Of a DNA stretch of 64,000 nucleotides, positions 10,581 through 22,600 are shown in pieces (the first letter of the stretch is position 1; the number at the start of each line of letters is the position of its first letter). This DNA is from Sphingomicrobium astaxanthinifaciens (GTDB lineage Bacteria; Pseudomonadota; Alphaproteobacteria; Sphingomonadales; Sphingomonadaceae): positions 62,001 to 126,000 of the forward strand of contig NZ_JAKNYM010000001.1 of assembly GCF_022865105.1 (NCBI RefSeq), read 5' to 3'. Both the position numbers and the translations under genes were made by a program. Below the pieces are notes generated by a model. That model did no database searches and was not told the DNA's origin. It was given only the letters and a program-made list of their open reading frames with translations.

Positions 10581-10795
10581 GTTCGTCCTTGGTCCTTCGA
10601 TCGCGCGTGGTGCGGGGTATCCATGCTAAGGCATATCATGCCACAGACAAGCGCAGAAAATCATTAACGCCAGCGCCGCGCGCCGGCTCCTCATGTCCCG
10701 ATATGGAGCGATCGCCCGATCGCTGCAAGTCCCGTCGCCCCGCCGCGCGCGCGGAAAGACAAGAAATTTCAAAACCTTTGCCGCGGCGGGCCCGC

Positions 10796-11203
10796 TCAGT
10801 CGAACCCGCCCTGCAGGTAGATGCCGGTCAGCAGGACGAGGTTGAGGAAGATGGCAAGCAGGACCAGCCACACGATCCGCGGCGGCTGCCCACCGAAGCG
10901 CTCGGCGGTGTTGACCGGGCCGTTGTGCCGCTGGTGCCGGCGCCCTCCCGTGTTGGCGACGACCACGCGGCTCGAGTGGCGCTCACTCGCCAGTTCGCGG
11001 TCATAGGCCTTGCGCTTCGCCGGGTCCGACAACACCGAATAGGCGGCGTTGAGCCGATAGGCGTCGTCGGGACGGACATGGTCGTTACCCGCCGCGGCCA
11101 CGTCGGGATGGTTGGCCCGCATCTTCGCATGATAGGCGCGGCGGATGTCGGCAAGGGCCGCATCCTCCGCCACCCCGAGAAGCGCATAATGGCTCTGCTT
11201 CAT
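10796..11203 (-). CDS. Membrane-anchored J-domain (DnaJ-like) protein
   Basis: 135 aa. Residues 1-70 are a J domain with the HPD tripeptide (His32-Pro33-Asp34) needed to stimulate DnaK. An Arg/His-rich linker and a single C-terminal transmembrane helix (about 108-130) follow. There is no G/F region, zinc finger or substrate-binding domain, so this is a J-only co-chaperone that would recruit DnaK to the inner membrane. It sits between clpP and clpX in the same direction, with about 215 bp before clpX in which I see no gene. Confidence 0.8.
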   Translation of the reverse strand: MKQSHYALLGVAEDAALADIRRAYHAKMRANHPDVAAAGNDHVRPDDAYRLNAAYSVLSDPAKRKAYDRELASERHSSRVVVANTGGRRHQRHNGPVNTAERFGGQPPRIVWLVLLAIFLNLVLLTGIYLQGGFD

Positions 11204-11291
11204 GGCCCGTGCCTTCTCGCCCTGATATGCCCTGGGACCCAGCCCCAGGCCAAGTCTACCCCGACCTGCTAGCGTTTCAACAGCGCGATGC

Positions 11292-11954
11292 TCAGCTCGG
11301 CGTCACGTCGGCCGCGCCATCCTTGCCCTTGTCCTTGCCCGGCTCGGGCCGCTTGTCGAACACTTGGTCGATGATCCCGAATTCCTTGGCCTCGTCGGCC
11401 TCGAGGAAGCTGTCGCGGTCCATCGCCTTCTCGATCTTGTCGAGCGGCTGGCCGGTATAGCGCGAGTAGAGCGCGTTGAGGCGGGTGCGCATGCGCAGGA
11501 TCTCGCGCGCCTGGATCTCGATGTCGGCGGCCATGCCGCGCGCCCCGCCCGAGGGCTGGTGCACCATGATCCGGCTGTTCGACAGCGCCACGCGCATCCC
11601 CGGCTCGCCCGCGGCGAGGAGGAAGCTGCCCATCGAGGCGGCCTGGCCGATGCACACCGTCGAGACGCGCGGGCGGATATATTGCATGGTGTCGTGGATC
11701 GCGAGCCCCGCCGTCACCACCCCGCCCGGCGAGTTGATGTACATGTAGATGTCCTTCTTCGGATTTTCCGATTCAAGGAACAGCAGCTGCGCGGTGATGA
11801 GCGAGGCCATATTGTCCTCGATCGGGCCGGTCACGAAGATGATGTTCTCGCGCAGCAGGCGCGAGTAGATGTCGAAGCTGCGCTCGCCCCGGTTCGACTG
11901 TTCCACCACGACGGGAACGAGGGCGGAGGCAATATCTTCGTGATCGATGCTCAT
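11292..11954 (-). CDS. clpP: ATP-dependent Clp protease proteolytic subunit ClpP
   Basis: Serine protease (220 aa) that forms the tetradecameric chamber of ClpXP. The triad is Ser107 (GQAASMGS), His132 (MVHQPSGG) and Asp181 (MDRDSFL), with family spacing. The C-terminal extension after about residue 200 is charged and rich in Lys/Asp, longer than in E. coli. AAGGA lies seven bases before the ATG. In the canonical order tig-clpP-clpX-lon, this locus has a glycosyltransferase inserted before clpP and a J-protein after it. Confidence 0.97.
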   Translation of the reverse strand: MSIDHEDIASALVPVVVEQSNRGERSFDIYSRLLRENIIFVTGPIEDNMASLITAQLLFLESENPKKDIYMYINSPGGVVTAGLAIHDTMQYIRPRVSTVCIGQAASMGSFLLAAGEPGMRVALSNSRIMVHQPSGGARGMAADIEIQAREILRMRTRLNALYSRYTGQPLDKIEKAMDRDSFLEADEAKEFGIIDQVFDKRPEPGKDKGKDGAADVTPS

Positions 11955-12007
11955 GCGGGGTCCTTTATGTTCGGTCTCGCCCCAACATCGTCATTGGTCG
12001 CGCGGGA

Positions 12008-12970
12008 TCAAGCCTGTTTGTGGGGAAAAGTATCGGGCGTATTGGGCGCGGGCTGGGCGAGATAGGCGAGCCGCCGCATTTCGCGCCGCCCCCGCGTGAT
12101 CGCCGAGATGTTGAGCCCGGCGAAGAAAATCATCGCCGCGAGGATTGTCATCCCGGTGACCAGCACCGCGGTCGGCAGCCGCGGCACCTGCCCCGTCTCG
12201 AAGAAGGTCGCGAACAGCGGGATCGCGAGGAGGATCGCGAGGAGCTGGATCGCGGCGGCGATGCCACCATAGAAGGAGCGCGGTTTCTCGACCCGGAACA
12301 GCGTGCCGATCATGCCAAGGATGCGCAGCCCGTCGCGATAGGTGTTGAGCTTGCTCTCCGACCCCTCGGGGCGGGCGAGATACTTGGTCGCCACCTCGCC
12401 CACCGGCATCCGCAGCTCGAGCGCGTGGACGCTCATCTCGGTCTCGGTCTCGAAGCCCTCGGAGGTGGCGGGGAAGCTCTTGGCGTAGCGCCGCGAGAAG
12501 GCGCGATAGCCCGAGAAGATGTCGGTGAAGCTGCGCCCGAACAGGCTGGCGAGCAGCGTGGTGAAGGCGCGATTGCCGAGGACATGACCGCCGCGATAGG
12601 CGTCCGCGTCCTCGTGGTGGCGCGTGCCCACCACCATGTCGAGCTGTTCATCCCACAAGAGCTGCACCATCCCTGGCGCGGCGGCAGGGTCGTAGGTCAG
12701 GTCGCCGTCGGCCATCAGGTAGACGTCGGCCTCGATGTCGGCGAACATGCGCCGCACGACATTGCCCTTGCCCTGCTGGGTCACCGAACGCACGACCGCG
12801 CCCGCCTCGCGCGCGATCTCGACCGTGCGATCCTTCGAATTGTTGTCGAAGACGTAGACTGTGGCGTCGGGAAGGACCTTGCGGAAACCCGCGATCGTGG
12901 CGCCGATCGCGGCTTCCTCGTTATAGCAGGGCAGCAGCACGGCTACCCGCGGTGCTGCTGCCCCCGCCAT
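12008..12970 (-). CDS. Glycosyltransferase family 2 protein, dolichol-phosphate mannosyltransferase-like, with two TM helices
   Basis: 320 aa. An N-terminal GT-A domain begins [15 protein letters not shown] and has the metal/nucleotide-sugar motif MADGDLTYD near residues 86-94. Two C-terminal transmembrane helices (about 235-256 and 269-291) anchor it. This layout matches polyprenyl-phosphate glycosyltransferases of the DPM1/GtrB type, which load a sugar onto undecaprenyl phosphate for periplasmic glycosylation. Donor sugar unknown. It starts three bases after the tig stop, so it is probably in the tig operon. Confidence 0.8.
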   Translation of the reverse strand: MAGAAAPRVAVLLPCYNEEAAIGATIAGFRKVLPDATVYVFDNNSKDRTVEIAREAGAVVRSVTQQGKGNVVRRMFADIEADVYLMADGDLTYDPAAAPGMVQLLWDEQLDMVVGTRHHEDADAYRGGHVLGNRAFTTLLASLFGRSFTDIFSGYRAFSRRYAKSFPATSEGFETETEMSVHALELRMPVGEVATKYLARPEGSESKLNTYRDGLRILGMIGTLFRVEKPRSFYGGIAAAIQLLAILLAIPLFATFFETGQVPRLPTAVLVTGMTILAAMIFFAGLNISAITRGRREMRRLAYLAQPAPNTPDTFPHKQA

Positions 12971-12973
12971 CGA

Positions 12974-14542
<1,569 letters not shown>

Positions 14543-14603
14543 TTCAACAACTGGTCCCACATCATTCGAATGAAGGGCATGCGCCGCCATCCAGCGTCGG
14601 CGG

Positions 14604-14688
14604 TGGTGCGGGCGAAGGGACTCGAACCCCCACATCTTGCGATACGTGGACCTAAACCACGCGCGTCTACCAATTCCGCCACGCCCGC
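14604..14688 (-). tRNA. tRNA-Leu (anticodon TAG)
   Basis: Class II tRNA of 85 nt with encoded CCA. Acceptor GCGGGCG pairs with CGCCCGC, discriminator A. Anticodon stem CGTGG/CCACG encloses TTTAGGT, giving TAG for CUA/CUG-type leucine codons. A long variable arm and intact T-arm GTTCGAGTC are visible. Confidence 0.97.
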
Positions 14689-14809
14689 GAGGCACATGCC
14701 CGAAGGTGCGCCGCGCTATAGCAAGTCAGGCGCGAGGGGCAAGCCATAGCGGGCGAAAAAACGCCGGGGCGGCGCAACCGCGCGGCCTGTGTGGCGTTCG
14801 TGCGGCACC

Positions 14810-14953
14810 ATGGCCTCCCGTCCGCCCCGCCCCGTCGCGCCCGCGAACCCCGACCCCGAGCCCGATCCCGGGACCGCGCCGGTGCCGCGCACCGACCGCC
14901 CGCCCCCGCAGCCCGGAGAGCCGGCGGCGCCCCCGCCTCCCGACCCCGTCTAG
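14810..14953 (+). CDS. Possible small proline-rich protein (47 aa)
   Basis: An open frame from ATG to TAG in the gap between tRNA-Leu and the phosphatase, on the strand opposite both. About 40 percent of residues are proline, with Asp, Ala and Arg and no membrane helix. No ribosome-binding site stands out, and very GC-rich DNA produces such frames by chance. No recognised family. Convergent with the phosphatase gene 10 bp away. Confidence 0.22.
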   Translation: MASRPPRPVAPANPDPEPDPGTAPVPRTDRPPPQPGEPAAPPPPDPV

Positions 14954-14963
14954 GCGAGCGCGG

Positions 14964-16619
14964 CTAGCGCGCGCAGCGCACCGCGTGAACGCCGTCGAGG
15001 CACACGCCATCGAGCTCGGCATCGCCCAGCGACAGGCCGAGATGCGCGGCCAGCGTCGGCAGGATGTCGACGGTGCGCACCGCATCGGGCCGCGCCAGCG
15101 CGGGCGCGCCGGGGCGATAGAAAGCGACCGGCACGCGGCGGTCATATTCGTAGGGACTGCCGTGGGTCGACACATAGCCGGGCATCGGCTCGGCGATCGG
15201 GGTCACATATTCCTTGATGACAACGTACAGGTCGCCCGAGCGGTCGGGGTGGAAGGAGGCGCGCACGCGCTGCTTGAGCGTCCACCCGGTCGGATCGCCG
15301 GTCGGGATCGGCTCCATCATGATTTCCTCGCGGTGCCAGACGGCCTCGACCTGCGGCTCGGCCTCATAGGCCATCTTGAGCCAGCCCTTCGCGACGTCGC
15401 GAATCTTGGGGTCGAGGCCGGGATCGACATAGACGTCGCCGGGGGCGCCATATTCGACCCAGCCCTCGGCCAGCCCGAGGCGGTCGCCGACGCTCTTGTT
15501 GACGCGCGCCACCAGTTCGGCGTCGATCCGCTCGGCATCGACCCCCGTCAGGCGATAGCGCTCGGGGATCGGCTGCCCGCCATGGTCGGCGGTGAGCACC
15601 ACCGCATAATCGAGCCCGCGCCCGTCGAGGAACTTGAGGAAGCCATCGAGATTCTGGTCGAGCGCGAACATCTGGAGGCACATCTCGCCGCCGAGCGGGC
15701 CATAGGCGTGACCGACATAATCGGTGGCGCTGAGTCCCAGCGAGATGAGGTCGGGCGCCTCGCCGCGGCCGAGTTTAAGGTCGTCGATGAGCGCGCCGCC
15801 AAGCGCGAGCACCGCACCGTCATAGGCGGGGGTGCGGCGGAACTTGCGTCCATCGCCCGCTTCCCAGCCGAGCGGGTCACGCCCCATCGGCCCCATGTCG
15901 CCGACAGTGACCACCGGCTTTTCGGCGCAGACGGTGGGGATGGTGAGCCCCGCCGACCCGGCATCGATGAGGTTGCGCGTGGTGACGGTCGCCGAGGTGA
16001 CGACGTCGGGCGCGGGGGGCGCGAGGTCGGTCATCCAGCCGTCCGGCCCCCACCACCAGCGCTGGTCGGCGTCATGGCCGCCGAGCATGACCGCAGCGCG
16101 ATCCTTGCCCGCGATCGCGACGTTGCGGCTGCGCGCATCGGCGGCCTTCATGTAGGTGCCGAGCGTAGGCACGAGCAGGTGCCTGGCGCTGATGACATCG
16201 CGATCGCCCTGCTCGCCGCGGCGGTCGGGATCCTCGGCGCAATAGACCTCGCTGCCCTCGCCGCGCGCCATCTCGACCCATTCGTTGGCAATGATGCCCG
16301 TGCGCGCGGGCAGGCTGCCGGTGAGGATGGTCGAGTGGCCGGGGCAGGTCTCGGTGGCGGCCTGCGCCTGGTAGCCGTTCACGAAATAGGTGCCTTGACC
16401 CGCGATACGCTTGAGGCCGCCGCTCATCAGCGGGAGATATTCCTCCATCAGCCGGCTCGACAGCTGATCCACCGCGATGACGACGAGCAGGTCGGGCGGT
16501 CCGTCGGGCGCCGCCTGCTCGACCGCGGCGGGCGCGCTCGCCATCGGCTGGGGCGTGGAGGCGCAGGCCGACAGCCCCGCCATCATGGTTGCTGCCAGAA
16601 GCGGGGCCGTCAGACGCAT
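14964..16619 (-). CDS. Secreted alkaline-phosphatase-superfamily lipoprotein (PafA-like)
   Basis: 551-residue precursor. A lipoprotein signal ends at LSACAS (Cys19). The alkaline phosphatase superfamily core has the nucleophile threonine in ATETCPGHST (Thr91), the order seen in phosphate-irrepressible PafA/type-I phosphodiesterase-like enzymes, then metal-ligand motifs LSATDYVGHAYG, TADHGGQPIP and a late THGSPYEYD. It probably hydrolyses phosphate mono- or diesters in the periplasm; substrate not determinable. I start at MRLTAPLL, six bases after AGGGAG. It follows gatB by 10 bp but has its own ribosome-binding site. Confidence 0.87.
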   Translation of the reverse strand: MRLTAPLLAATMMAGLSACASTPQPMASAPAAVEQAAPDGPPDLLVVIAVDQLSSRLMEEYLPLMSGGLKRIAGQGTYFVNGYQAQAATETCPGHSTILTGSLPARTGIIANEWVEMARGEGSEVYCAEDPDRRGEQGDRDVISARHLLVPTLGTYMKAADARSRNVAIAGKDRAAVMLGGHDADQRWWWGPDGWMTDLAPPAPDVVTSATVTTRNLIDAGSAGLTIPTVCAEKPVVTVGDMGPMGRDPLGWEAGDGRKFRRTPAYDGAVLALGGALIDDLKLGRGEAPDLISLGLSATDYVGHAYGPLGGEMCLQMFALDQNLDGFLKFLDGRGLDYAVVLTADHGGQPIPERYRLTGVDAERIDAELVARVNKSVGDRLGLAEGWVEYGAPGDVYVDPGLDPKIRDVAKGWLKMAYEAEPQVEAVWHREEIMMEPIPTGDPTGWTLKQRVRASFHPDRSGDLYVVIKEYVTPIAEPMPGYVSTHGSPYEYDRRVPVAFYRPGAPALARPDAVRTVDILPTLAAHLGLSLGDAELDGVCLDGVHAVRCAR

Positions 16620-16629
16620 GTGTTTCTCC

Positions 16630-18096
16630 CTAACCGTCAAGCTTGGCGCGCAGGATCTGGTTGACCACCTGCGGGTTGGCCTGCCCGCGCATCGCCTTCA
16701 TCGTCTGCCCGACGAAGAAGCCGAACAGCGCCTGCTTGCCGCCCTTATACTGCTCGACCTTGTCGGCATTGGCGGCGAGCACCTTGTCGACCTCGGCCTC
16801 GATCGCGCCGGTATCCGAGGTCTGCTTCATGCCGTGCTTCTCGACGATGTCGGCGGGCGACCCGCCCTCGTCCAGATACAGCTCCATGACTTCCTTCGCC
16901 TGCCCCTTCGAGATGTCGCCATCGTCGACCATCTTGAGGATGGCGGCGGAGGCCTCGGGGGTGTTGCGCGCGTCGGAGAAATCGATCTCCTTGGCGTTGA
17001 GGATGCCGGGCAGCACGCTGTTGGCCCAGTTGGAGGCGGCCTTCGCCTCGGCACCCGCGTCGAGCAAGCGGTCGAACCAGTTGGCGGTCTCGACCTCGGC
17101 GGTCAGCACCGCGGCATTGTAGGGCGTGATGCCGAGGTCCTCGTAGCGCTTGAGCTTGGCATCGGGGAGCTCGGGCAGGCTCTCGCGGCACTCGGCGAGG
17201 AATGCATCGTCGAGCTCGAGCGGAAGCAGGTCAGGATCGGGGAAGTAGCGATAGTCATGCGCATCTTCCTTCGAGCGCAGCGGGCGCGTCACGCCCTTGG
17301 CGACGTCGAACAGGCGGGTTTCCTGCTGGACCCCCTCCCCGCTCTCGATCGCCTTTACCTGACGCTTGGCCTCATGCTCGATGACCTGCATGACGAAGCG
17401 CACCGAGTTGACGTTCTTGGTCTCGGTCCGCGTCCCCAGCTCCTCGCCCGGGAGCCGCACCGAGACGTTGACGTCGGCGCGCATCGAGCCTTCTTCCATG
17501 TTGCCGTCGCACGACCCGACGTAGCGCAGGATCGAGCGCAGCTTGCGCAGGTAGGCCCCCGCCTCGGCGGGCGAGCGCATGTCGGGCTTGGAGACGATTT
17601 CCATCAGCGCCACGCCGCAGCGGTTGAGATCGACGTAGCTCATGGTCGGATGCTGGTCGTGCATCAGCTTGCCCGCATCCTGTTCGACGTGAATGCGCTC
17701 GACCCCGATGGTCTTGGTGGCATCGGGGTTCTTCTCGTCGGGCGCGACCTCGATCTCGCCCTCGCCTACCAGCGGGTGGTAGAGCTGCGAAATTTGGTAG
17801 CCCTGCGGCAGGTCGGCGTAGAAATAGTTCTTGCGGTCGAAGCGCGACCATTTGTTGATCTGCGCGTCGATCGCCATGCCGGTGCGCACCGCCTGGCGGA
17901 TGCATTCCCTGTTGGGCACGGGCAGCATGCCGGGCATCGCCGCATCGACGAGGCTGACCTGCGTGTTGGGCTCGGCGCCGAAGGCGGTGGCCGCGCCGCT
18001 GAACAGCTTGGCCTGCGAAGTGACCTGGGCATGGACCTCGAGGCCGATCACGACCTCGTAGCTGCCCTTCTGGCCTTTGATCCGATAGTCGCTCAC
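16630..18096 (-). CDS. gatB: Asp-tRNA(Asn)/Glu-tRNA(Gln) amidotransferase subunit B
   Basis: 488-residue subunit that binds the mischarged tRNA and phosphorylates and amidates it together with GatA and GatC. The opening [11 protein letters not shown] and the GatB/YqeY domain at the C terminus (about 340-485) are clear. Three GTG codons occur in a row; I chose the third, which overlaps the gatA stop as GTGA and gives the normal N terminus MSDYRIKGQ. Gene order is gatC-gatA-gatB with overlaps throughout. Confidence 0.95.
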   Translation of the reverse strand: MSDYRIKGQKGSYEVVIGLEVHAQVTSQAKLFSGAATAFGAEPNTQVSLVDAAMPGMLPVPNRECIRQAVRTGMAIDAQINKWSRFDRKNYFYADLPQGYQISQLYHPLVGEGEIEVAPDEKNPDATKTIGVERIHVEQDAGKLMHDQHPTMSYVDLNRCGVALMEIVSKPDMRSPAEAGAYLRKLRSILRYVGSCDGNMEEGSMRADVNVSVRLPGEELGTRTETKNVNSVRFVMQVIEHEAKRQVKAIESGEGVQQETRLFDVAKGVTRPLRSKEDAHDYRYFPDPDLLPLELDDAFLAECRESLPELPDAKLKRYEDLGITPYNAAVLTAEVETANWFDRLLDAGAEAKAASNWANSVLPGILNAKEIDFSDARNTPEASAAILKMVDDGDISKGQAKEVMELYLDEGGSPADIVEKHGMKQTSDTGAIEAEVDKVLAANADKVEQYKGGKQALFGFFVGQTMKAMRGQANPQVVNQILRAKLDG

Positions 18097-19577
18097 CACC
18101 ACTTCCCCGGAAGTTCGATGCTCGGCGCGCGTTCCTCGATCGCGAGGCCCGCGTTGAGCACGCTTTGTTCGTCCATTTCATTGCCGATGAGGTGCAGCCC
18201 GAGCGGTAGCCCGTCCTTGTCGACCCCACCGGGCACGCTCATCGCGGGCAGCCCCGCCAGCGAGGCGGGCACCGCGAACACGTCGTTCAGATACATGGCG
18301 ATCGGATCGTCCGACTTCTCGCCCAGCCCGAAGGCCGCGCTCGGCGCCGTCGGGGTGAGGATCATGTCGCACTGCTCGAAGGCCTTGCGGAAATCCTGCT
18401 TGATCAGCGCGCGCACCTTCTGCGCCTTGGTGAAATAGGCGTCGTAGAAGCCCGCGCTCAGCACATAGGTGCCGATCATGATGCGGCGCTTCACCTCGTC
18501 GCCGAAGCCTTCGGAGCGGGTCGCCTTGTACATGTCGTGCAGGCCGCCACCCTCGACCTTCTCGCGCAGCCCGTAGCGGACACCGTCATAGCGCGCGAGG
18601 TTGGAGGAGGCTTCGGCGGGGGCGATGATATAATAGGTCGGCAGCGCATATTTGGTATGCGGCAAGCTGATCTCGACCGGCTCGGCTCCGGCGTCGCGCA
18701 GCCATTCGACTCCCTGCTCCCACAGGGCGTCGATTTCGGCGGGGGTGCCGTCGATCCGATACTCCCGCGGGATACCGACGCGCTTGCCCTTGAGGTCGCT
18801 CGACAGCCCCTTTTCCCACTGCGGCACGGGGGCGTCGATCGAGGTCGAATCCTTGGGGTCGAACCCCGCCATCGCCTCGAGCATGATCGCGCAGTCGCGC
18901 ACGGTGCGCGCCATCGGCCCCGCCTGGTCGAGCGAGGAGGCGAAGCTGACGATGCCCCAGCGCGAGCAGCGCCCGTAGGTCGGCTTGATCCCCGCGATGC
19001 CGGTGAAGGCGGCGGGCTGGCGGATCGAGCCGCCCGTGTCGGTGCCGGTGGCGCCCGGCGCGATGCGCGCGGCGACCGCCGCGGCGCTGCCACCCGACGA
19101 GCCGCCCGGCGTGATCGCGGCATTGCTGCCCTCGCGGCGCCACGGCGAGATGACTGGCCCGTGCGCGCAGGTCTCGTTCGACGAGCCCATCGCGAATTCG
19201 TCCATGTTGAGCTTGCCGAGCATGCCCGCGCCCGCGGCCTTCAAATTGGCCGAGACCGTGCTCTCGTAGGGCGGCTTGAAGTTGCCGAGCATCTTCGAGC
19301 CCGCGCTGGTCGTCACGCCCTCGGTCGCGAACAGGTCCTTCATGCCGAGCGGGATCCCCGACAGCGGCTTGAGGCTATCCGAGGCCTTGGCCTTGGCCTC
19401 GTCCGCCGCCTTGGCCGCTTCCAATGCCAGTTCGGGGGTCTTTTCGAGATAGGCGTTCAGCGCATCCGACGCGTCGACCGCTTCATTGTAGCGGGTCGCG
19501 ATCTCGGTCGCCGAAAAGTCGCCCTTGCGAAAACCATCGCGCAGTTGGGCGATGGTCAGGTCGAGAATGTCGCTCAC
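18093..19577 (-). CDS. gatA: Asp-tRNA(Asn)/Glu-tRNA(Gln) amidotransferase subunit A
   Basis: 494-residue amidase-signature enzyme that releases ammonia from glutamine. The Lys-Ser-Ser catalytic set is visible: lysine in [10 protein letters not shown], cis-serine in [12 protein letters not shown] and nucleophile serine in [13 protein letters not shown] start, sharing one base with the gatC stop (TAGTG). The 3' end overlaps gatB. Confidence 0.96.
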   Translation of the reverse strand: MSDILDLTIAQLRDGFRKGDFSATEIATRYNEAVDASDALNAYLEKTPELALEAAKAADEAKAKASDSLKPLSGIPLGMKDLFATEGVTTSAGSKMLGNFKPPYESTVSANLKAAGAGMLGKLNMDEFAMGSSNETCAHGPVISPWRREGSNAAITPGGSSGGSAAAVAARIAPGATGTDTGGSIRQPAAFTGIAGIKPTYGRCSRWGIVSFASSLDQAGPMARTVRDCAIMLEAMAGFDPKDSTSIDAPVPQWEKGLSSDLKGKRVGIPREYRIDGTPAEIDALWEQGVEWLRDAGAEPVEISLPHTKYALPTYYIIAPAEASSNLARYDGVRYGLREKVEGGGLHDMYKATRSEGFGDEVKRRIMIGTYVLSAGFYDAYFTKAQKVRALIKQDFRKAFEQCDMILTPTAPSAAFGLGEKSDDPIAMYLNDVFAVPASLAGLPAMSVPGGVDKDGLPLGLHLIGNEMDEQSVLNAGLAIEERAPSIELPGKWW

Positions 19578-19879
19578 TATTCGATCACCTTCGGCACGGC
19601 GAAGAAGCCGTGCTGCGCCTCGGGCGCGTTGGACAGCACATCGTCGCGGCGATTGCCCGCGGTCTCGGGGATCGCGTTGATGACGTCCTCGCGTAGCCGC
19701 ATCTGCTGGTCGATCACGGTGGCGAGCGGTTCGACGCCGTCGGTGTCGACCTCGCCCAGCTGCTCGACCCAGCCGAGGATATTGTTGAGTTCGGGGAGCA
19801 GCGTTTCCGCCTGCTCGTCGGAAAGGTGGATGCGCGCCAGGTTGGCGATGTGGCGCACCTGTTCGATGGTGACAGACAT
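19577..19879 (-). CDS. gatC: Asp-tRNA(Asn)/Glu-tRNA(Gln) amidotransferase subunit C
   Basis: 100-residue stabilising subunit of GatCAB. The family opening ([13 protein letters not shown]) and the ending ([21 protein letters not shown]) are both present. First gene of gatCAB; start at MSVTIEQV rather than the frame's earlier ATG, matching family length. The short gap to the divergent DUF3089 gene (77 bp) must hold both promoters. Confidence 0.95.
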   Translation of the reverse strand: MSVTIEQVRHIANLARIHLSDEQAETLLPELNNILGWVEQLGEVDTDGVEPLATVIDQQMRLREDVINAIPETAGNRRDDVLSNAPEAQHGFFAVPKVIE

Positions 19880-19956
19880 GCGCGCTTCCCTAGCCGCCCT
19901 CCCCCTCGCCTTCAAGCGATGTTGAAGCGCGCGCCCGCCATCGCTACCTGAGGCGG

Positions 19957-21150
19957 ATGCTTGCTCGTATCTTCCTGTGGTTCATCGCCCTCGCCACGCT
20001 GCTCGTGGTCGCCGGCAGCTTCGCCTTCTTCCAGTTCGGCGACCGCATCCTCGCCGACCAGGCCATGCCCAAGGTCGAATTCGTCGCGCCCCCCGAGGCC
20101 GAGGAACCGACCTATGCGAGCGCCGATGCCTGGTGGGCGCGCCCCGACCTTCCCGACAGCCTCGCCGACTGGCAGCCCGACCCCTATCAGGGCGCGGCGC
20201 AGATCGAGGTCGCGGCCGACACGGCGGCGGGCGCGGAGGGCCCGGCCACGGCCGGCGAAGGGCCCGCGCCCGAGCGCCCCGTCGCGGTCTTCTTCATCCA
20301 CCCCACCACCTACCTACAGACCGACCGCTGGAACGCCGACATGCAGCTCGAGGGCATGGCGCGCACCCGCGCCGAGCTGTTCGTGAAGAGCCAGGCGAGC
20401 GCGTTCAACAACATCGGCGAGGTCTGGGCCCCGCGCTACCGGCAGGCGACGTTCGGCACCTTCCTGTCGCAATCGGACAATGCGCAGGCCGCGCTCGACG
20501 TCGCCTACGGGGACGTGCGCGAGGCGTTCGGGGTGTTCCTCGAGGCCAATCCGAGCAGACCGGTGGTCATCGCCGGGCACAGCCAGGGCGCGCTCCATGC
20601 GCTGCGGTTGCTCACCGACCATCGCGACGCGCTCGGCGAGCGGCTCGTCGCCGCCTATGTGGTCGGCTGGCCGGTCGACGCCGCGGCCGACCTTCCCGCG
20701 ACCGGGCTCGATGCGTGCAGCGGCCCCGCGCAGGCGCGCTGCCTGATGAGCTGGCTCACCTTCGGCGACCCCCCCAATGCGAGCCTCGTGCTGCGCGACT
20801 GGCTCAAGGCCGACGGCTATGCCGGGCTGCGCCGCGACCGCGACCGGCTGGTCTGCACCAACCCGCTGACCGGCGGCGAGGATCGCGAGGCGGTGCCCGC
20901 CGACAATCCCGGGCTGCTCGTGCCCGATGCCAAGCTGACCACCGCGCAGTTGCTGCCCGGTTCGGTCGGTGCGCGCTGCGACCGCGGGCTCCTGCTGCTC
21001 AACGGCACCGTGCCCGCGCTCGGGCCCTATGTCCTGCCCGGCAACAATTACCACGTCTTCGACTATGCGCTGTTCTGGGGCGCGGTGCGCGCCGACCTCG
21101 AGCAGCGCTACGCCGCCTGGGCCGCCGCGGCGCCGGGCGCGGGCGCGTGA
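19957..21150 (+). CDS. DUF3089 family alpha/beta hydrolase
   Basis: 397 aa, membrane-anchored by an N-terminal helix (about 5-25). It carries FIHPTTY (113-119), where the oxyanion-hole loop is expected, and the nucleophile elbow GHSQG (Ser209), both typical of DUF3089. A late histidine in NNYHVFDY may complete the triad. Such proteins are putative esterases/lipases without assigned substrate. The linker near residues 85-107 is Ala/Gly/Pro-rich. The stop overlaps the ruvX start as GTGA. Confidence 0.8.
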   Translation: MLARIFLWFIALATLLVVAGSFAFFQFGDRILADQAMPKVEFVAPPEAEEPTYASADAWWARPDLPDSLADWQPDPYQGAAQIEVAADTAAGAEGPATAGEGPAPERPVAVFFIHPTTYLQTDRWNADMQLEGMARTRAELFVKSQASAFNNIGEVWAPRYRQATFGTFLSQSDNAQAALDVAYGDVREAFGVFLEANPSRPVVIAGHSQGALHALRLLTDHRDALGERLVAAYVVGWPVDAAADLPATGLDACSGPAQARCLMSWLTFGDPPNASLVLRDWLKADGYAGLRRDRDRLVCTNPLTGGEDREAVPADNPGLLVPDAKLTTAQLLPGSVGARCDRGLLLLNGTVPALGPYVLPGNNYHVFDYALFWGAVRADLEQRYAAWAAAAPGAGA

Positions 21151-21617
21151 TCGCGCAGGACGCCGCCGCCTTCCTCGCGGCCTGTCCCGGGGGCAAGCTG
21201 GCCGGGCTCGACGTGGGCACCAAGACGATCGGGCTGGCGACCTGCGATGCGGCCTGGAGCTTCGCCGGCCCGGCCGAGACGATCCGCCGCACCAAGTTCC
21301 AGAAGGATCTCGCCCGGCTCACCGCCTTCGTCGAGGCGAACGGCATCGCCGGCCTCGTCGTCGGGCTGCCGCTCAACATGGACGGCTCCGATTCGCCCCG
21401 GACCCAGTCGACCCGGGCCTTCGCGCGCAACATCGCGCCCCTGGGGCTGCCCGTCCTCCTATGGGACGAGCGCTGGTCGACGCAGGCGGTCGAGCGCGCG
21501 ATGATCGATGCCGACGTCAGCCGCGCCAAGCGCGCCGACAAGGTCGACGCGATGGCCGCAGCGCACATCCTCCAGGGCGCGATCGACGCGCTGGTCAATA
21601 TCGCCCACCGCGACTAG
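21147..21617 (+). CDS. ruvX: Pre-16S rRNA nuclease / Holliday junction resolvase-like YqgF
   Basis: 156-residue RNase H-fold protein. The first acidic residue is in [10 protein letters not shown], a second in [11 protein letters not shown], and the C-terminal D of [13 protein letters not shown] completes the usual set. YqgF homologs process the 5' end of 16S rRNA. The GTG start overlaps the DUF3089 stop. The longer reading frame upstream belongs to the other gene's shadow. Confidence 0.9.
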   Translation: MIAQDAAAFLAACPGGKLAGLDVGTKTIGLATCDAAWSFAGPAETIRRTKFQKDLARLTAFVEANGIAGLVVGLPLNMDGSDSPRTQSTRAFARNIAPLGLPVLLWDERWSTQAVERAMIDADVSRAKRADKVDAMAAAHILQGAIDALVNIAHRD

Positions 21618-21628
21618 GAAAACGCGCC

Positions 21629-22531
21629 ATGGACCTTCTTCGCCCCAGCGACCTGTCGGACGAGCAGCTCGACCATCTCCTGCGCGAGGCCGAGCATTGG
21701 TTCGAGCACAATCGCGGCACCGACAAGCGCGCCGACCGGCTGGGGGGGCGCAGCATCGCGCTCGCCTTCTTCGAGAATTCGACGCGCACCCTGCTCAGCT
21801 TCGACATGGCGGCGCAGCGGATGGGGGCGATGGTCACCCATTTCCCCGCCGCCCAGTCGAGCCTCGCCAAGGGCGAGACGCTGGTCGACACCGCGCTCAC
21901 CATCGATGCGATGCAGGTCGACGCGCTGGTGATGCGCCACCCCGAACCCGGCGCCCCCGAGACGGTCGCCGCGGCGATCCGCGCGGCGGTCGTCAACGCG
22001 GGCGACGGGACCGGCGAACATCCCACGCAGGGGCTGCTCGACGTCGCCACGATCAACCATCATTTCGGCCGCGTCGAGGGGTTGAAGGTCGCGATCTGCG
22101 GCGACATCCGCCACAGCCGCGTGGCCTCCTCGACCCACGCCCTGCTCGAGCGGCTCGGCGCCGCGGTCACCCTCGCCGGCCCCGCCGCCCTGCTGCCCGA
22201 GGGACATGACGGCCCCGACGGGATCGACGCGGCGGTCGCAGGCGCCGACGTCGTGATGATGCTGCGAATCCAGCGCGAACGGTTGGCCGCCGATCTCGGC
22301 GATGCGCCGGGCGAATATCTCGCCCGCTACGGGCTCACCCGGGAGCGCTTCGCGACCGCGGCGCCGGGCGCGGTCGTCATGCATCCCGGGCCGATGAACC
22401 GCGAGGTGGAGATCAGCGGCGCGCTGGCCGACAGCGAACACTCGCTGATCAGCACGCAGGTCGAGATGGGGGTCGCGATGCGCATGGCGGTGCTCGACCT
22501 TGCCATCAACGACCCCGCCAGCGGCGACTGA
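21629..22531 (+). CDS. pyrB: Aspartate carbamoyltransferase catalytic subunit
   Basis: 300-residue enzyme of pyrimidine synthesis; joins carbamoyl phosphate and aspartate. The carbamoyl-phosphate signature FFENSTRT is at residues 47-54, the SSLAKGET lysine loop at about 79-86, then HPTQGLLD and the C-terminal HPGPMNR. AGGAAAA lies seven bases before the ATG. Adjacent to ruvX (11-bp gap). No pyrC follows; a terminator closes the unit. Confidence 0.96.
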   Translation: MDLLRPSDLSDEQLDHLLREAEHWFEHNRGTDKRADRLGGRSIALAFFENSTRTLLSFDMAAQRMGAMVTHFPAAQSSLAKGETLVDTALTIDAMQVDALVMRHPEPGAPETVAAAIRAAVVNAGDGTGEHPTQGLLDVATINHHFGRVEGLKVAICGDIRHSRVASSTHALLERLGAAVTLAGPAALLPEGHDGPDGIDAAVAGADVVMMLRIQRERLAADLGDAPGEYLARYGLTRERFATAAPGAVVMHPGPMNREVEISGALADSEHSLISTQVEMGVAMRMAVLDLAINDPASGD

Positions 22532-22538
22532 ACAGGAA

Positions 22539-22576
22539 GACGGGCCCCCGATCCGCCGATCGAGGGCCCGTCGTTT
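22539..22576. terminator. Terminator between convergent pyrB and TPR/SPOR gene
   Basis: Hairpin GACGGGCCC-C-CGATC / GATCG-A-GGGCCCGTC with a four-base loop and a short GTTT after it. It starts eight bases after the pyrB stop and probably serves pyrB; symmetry lets it serve the convergent minus-strand operon too. Confidence 0.7.
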
Positions 22577-22600
22577 AGCCCATTGGGGCGAGCCTCGCGC

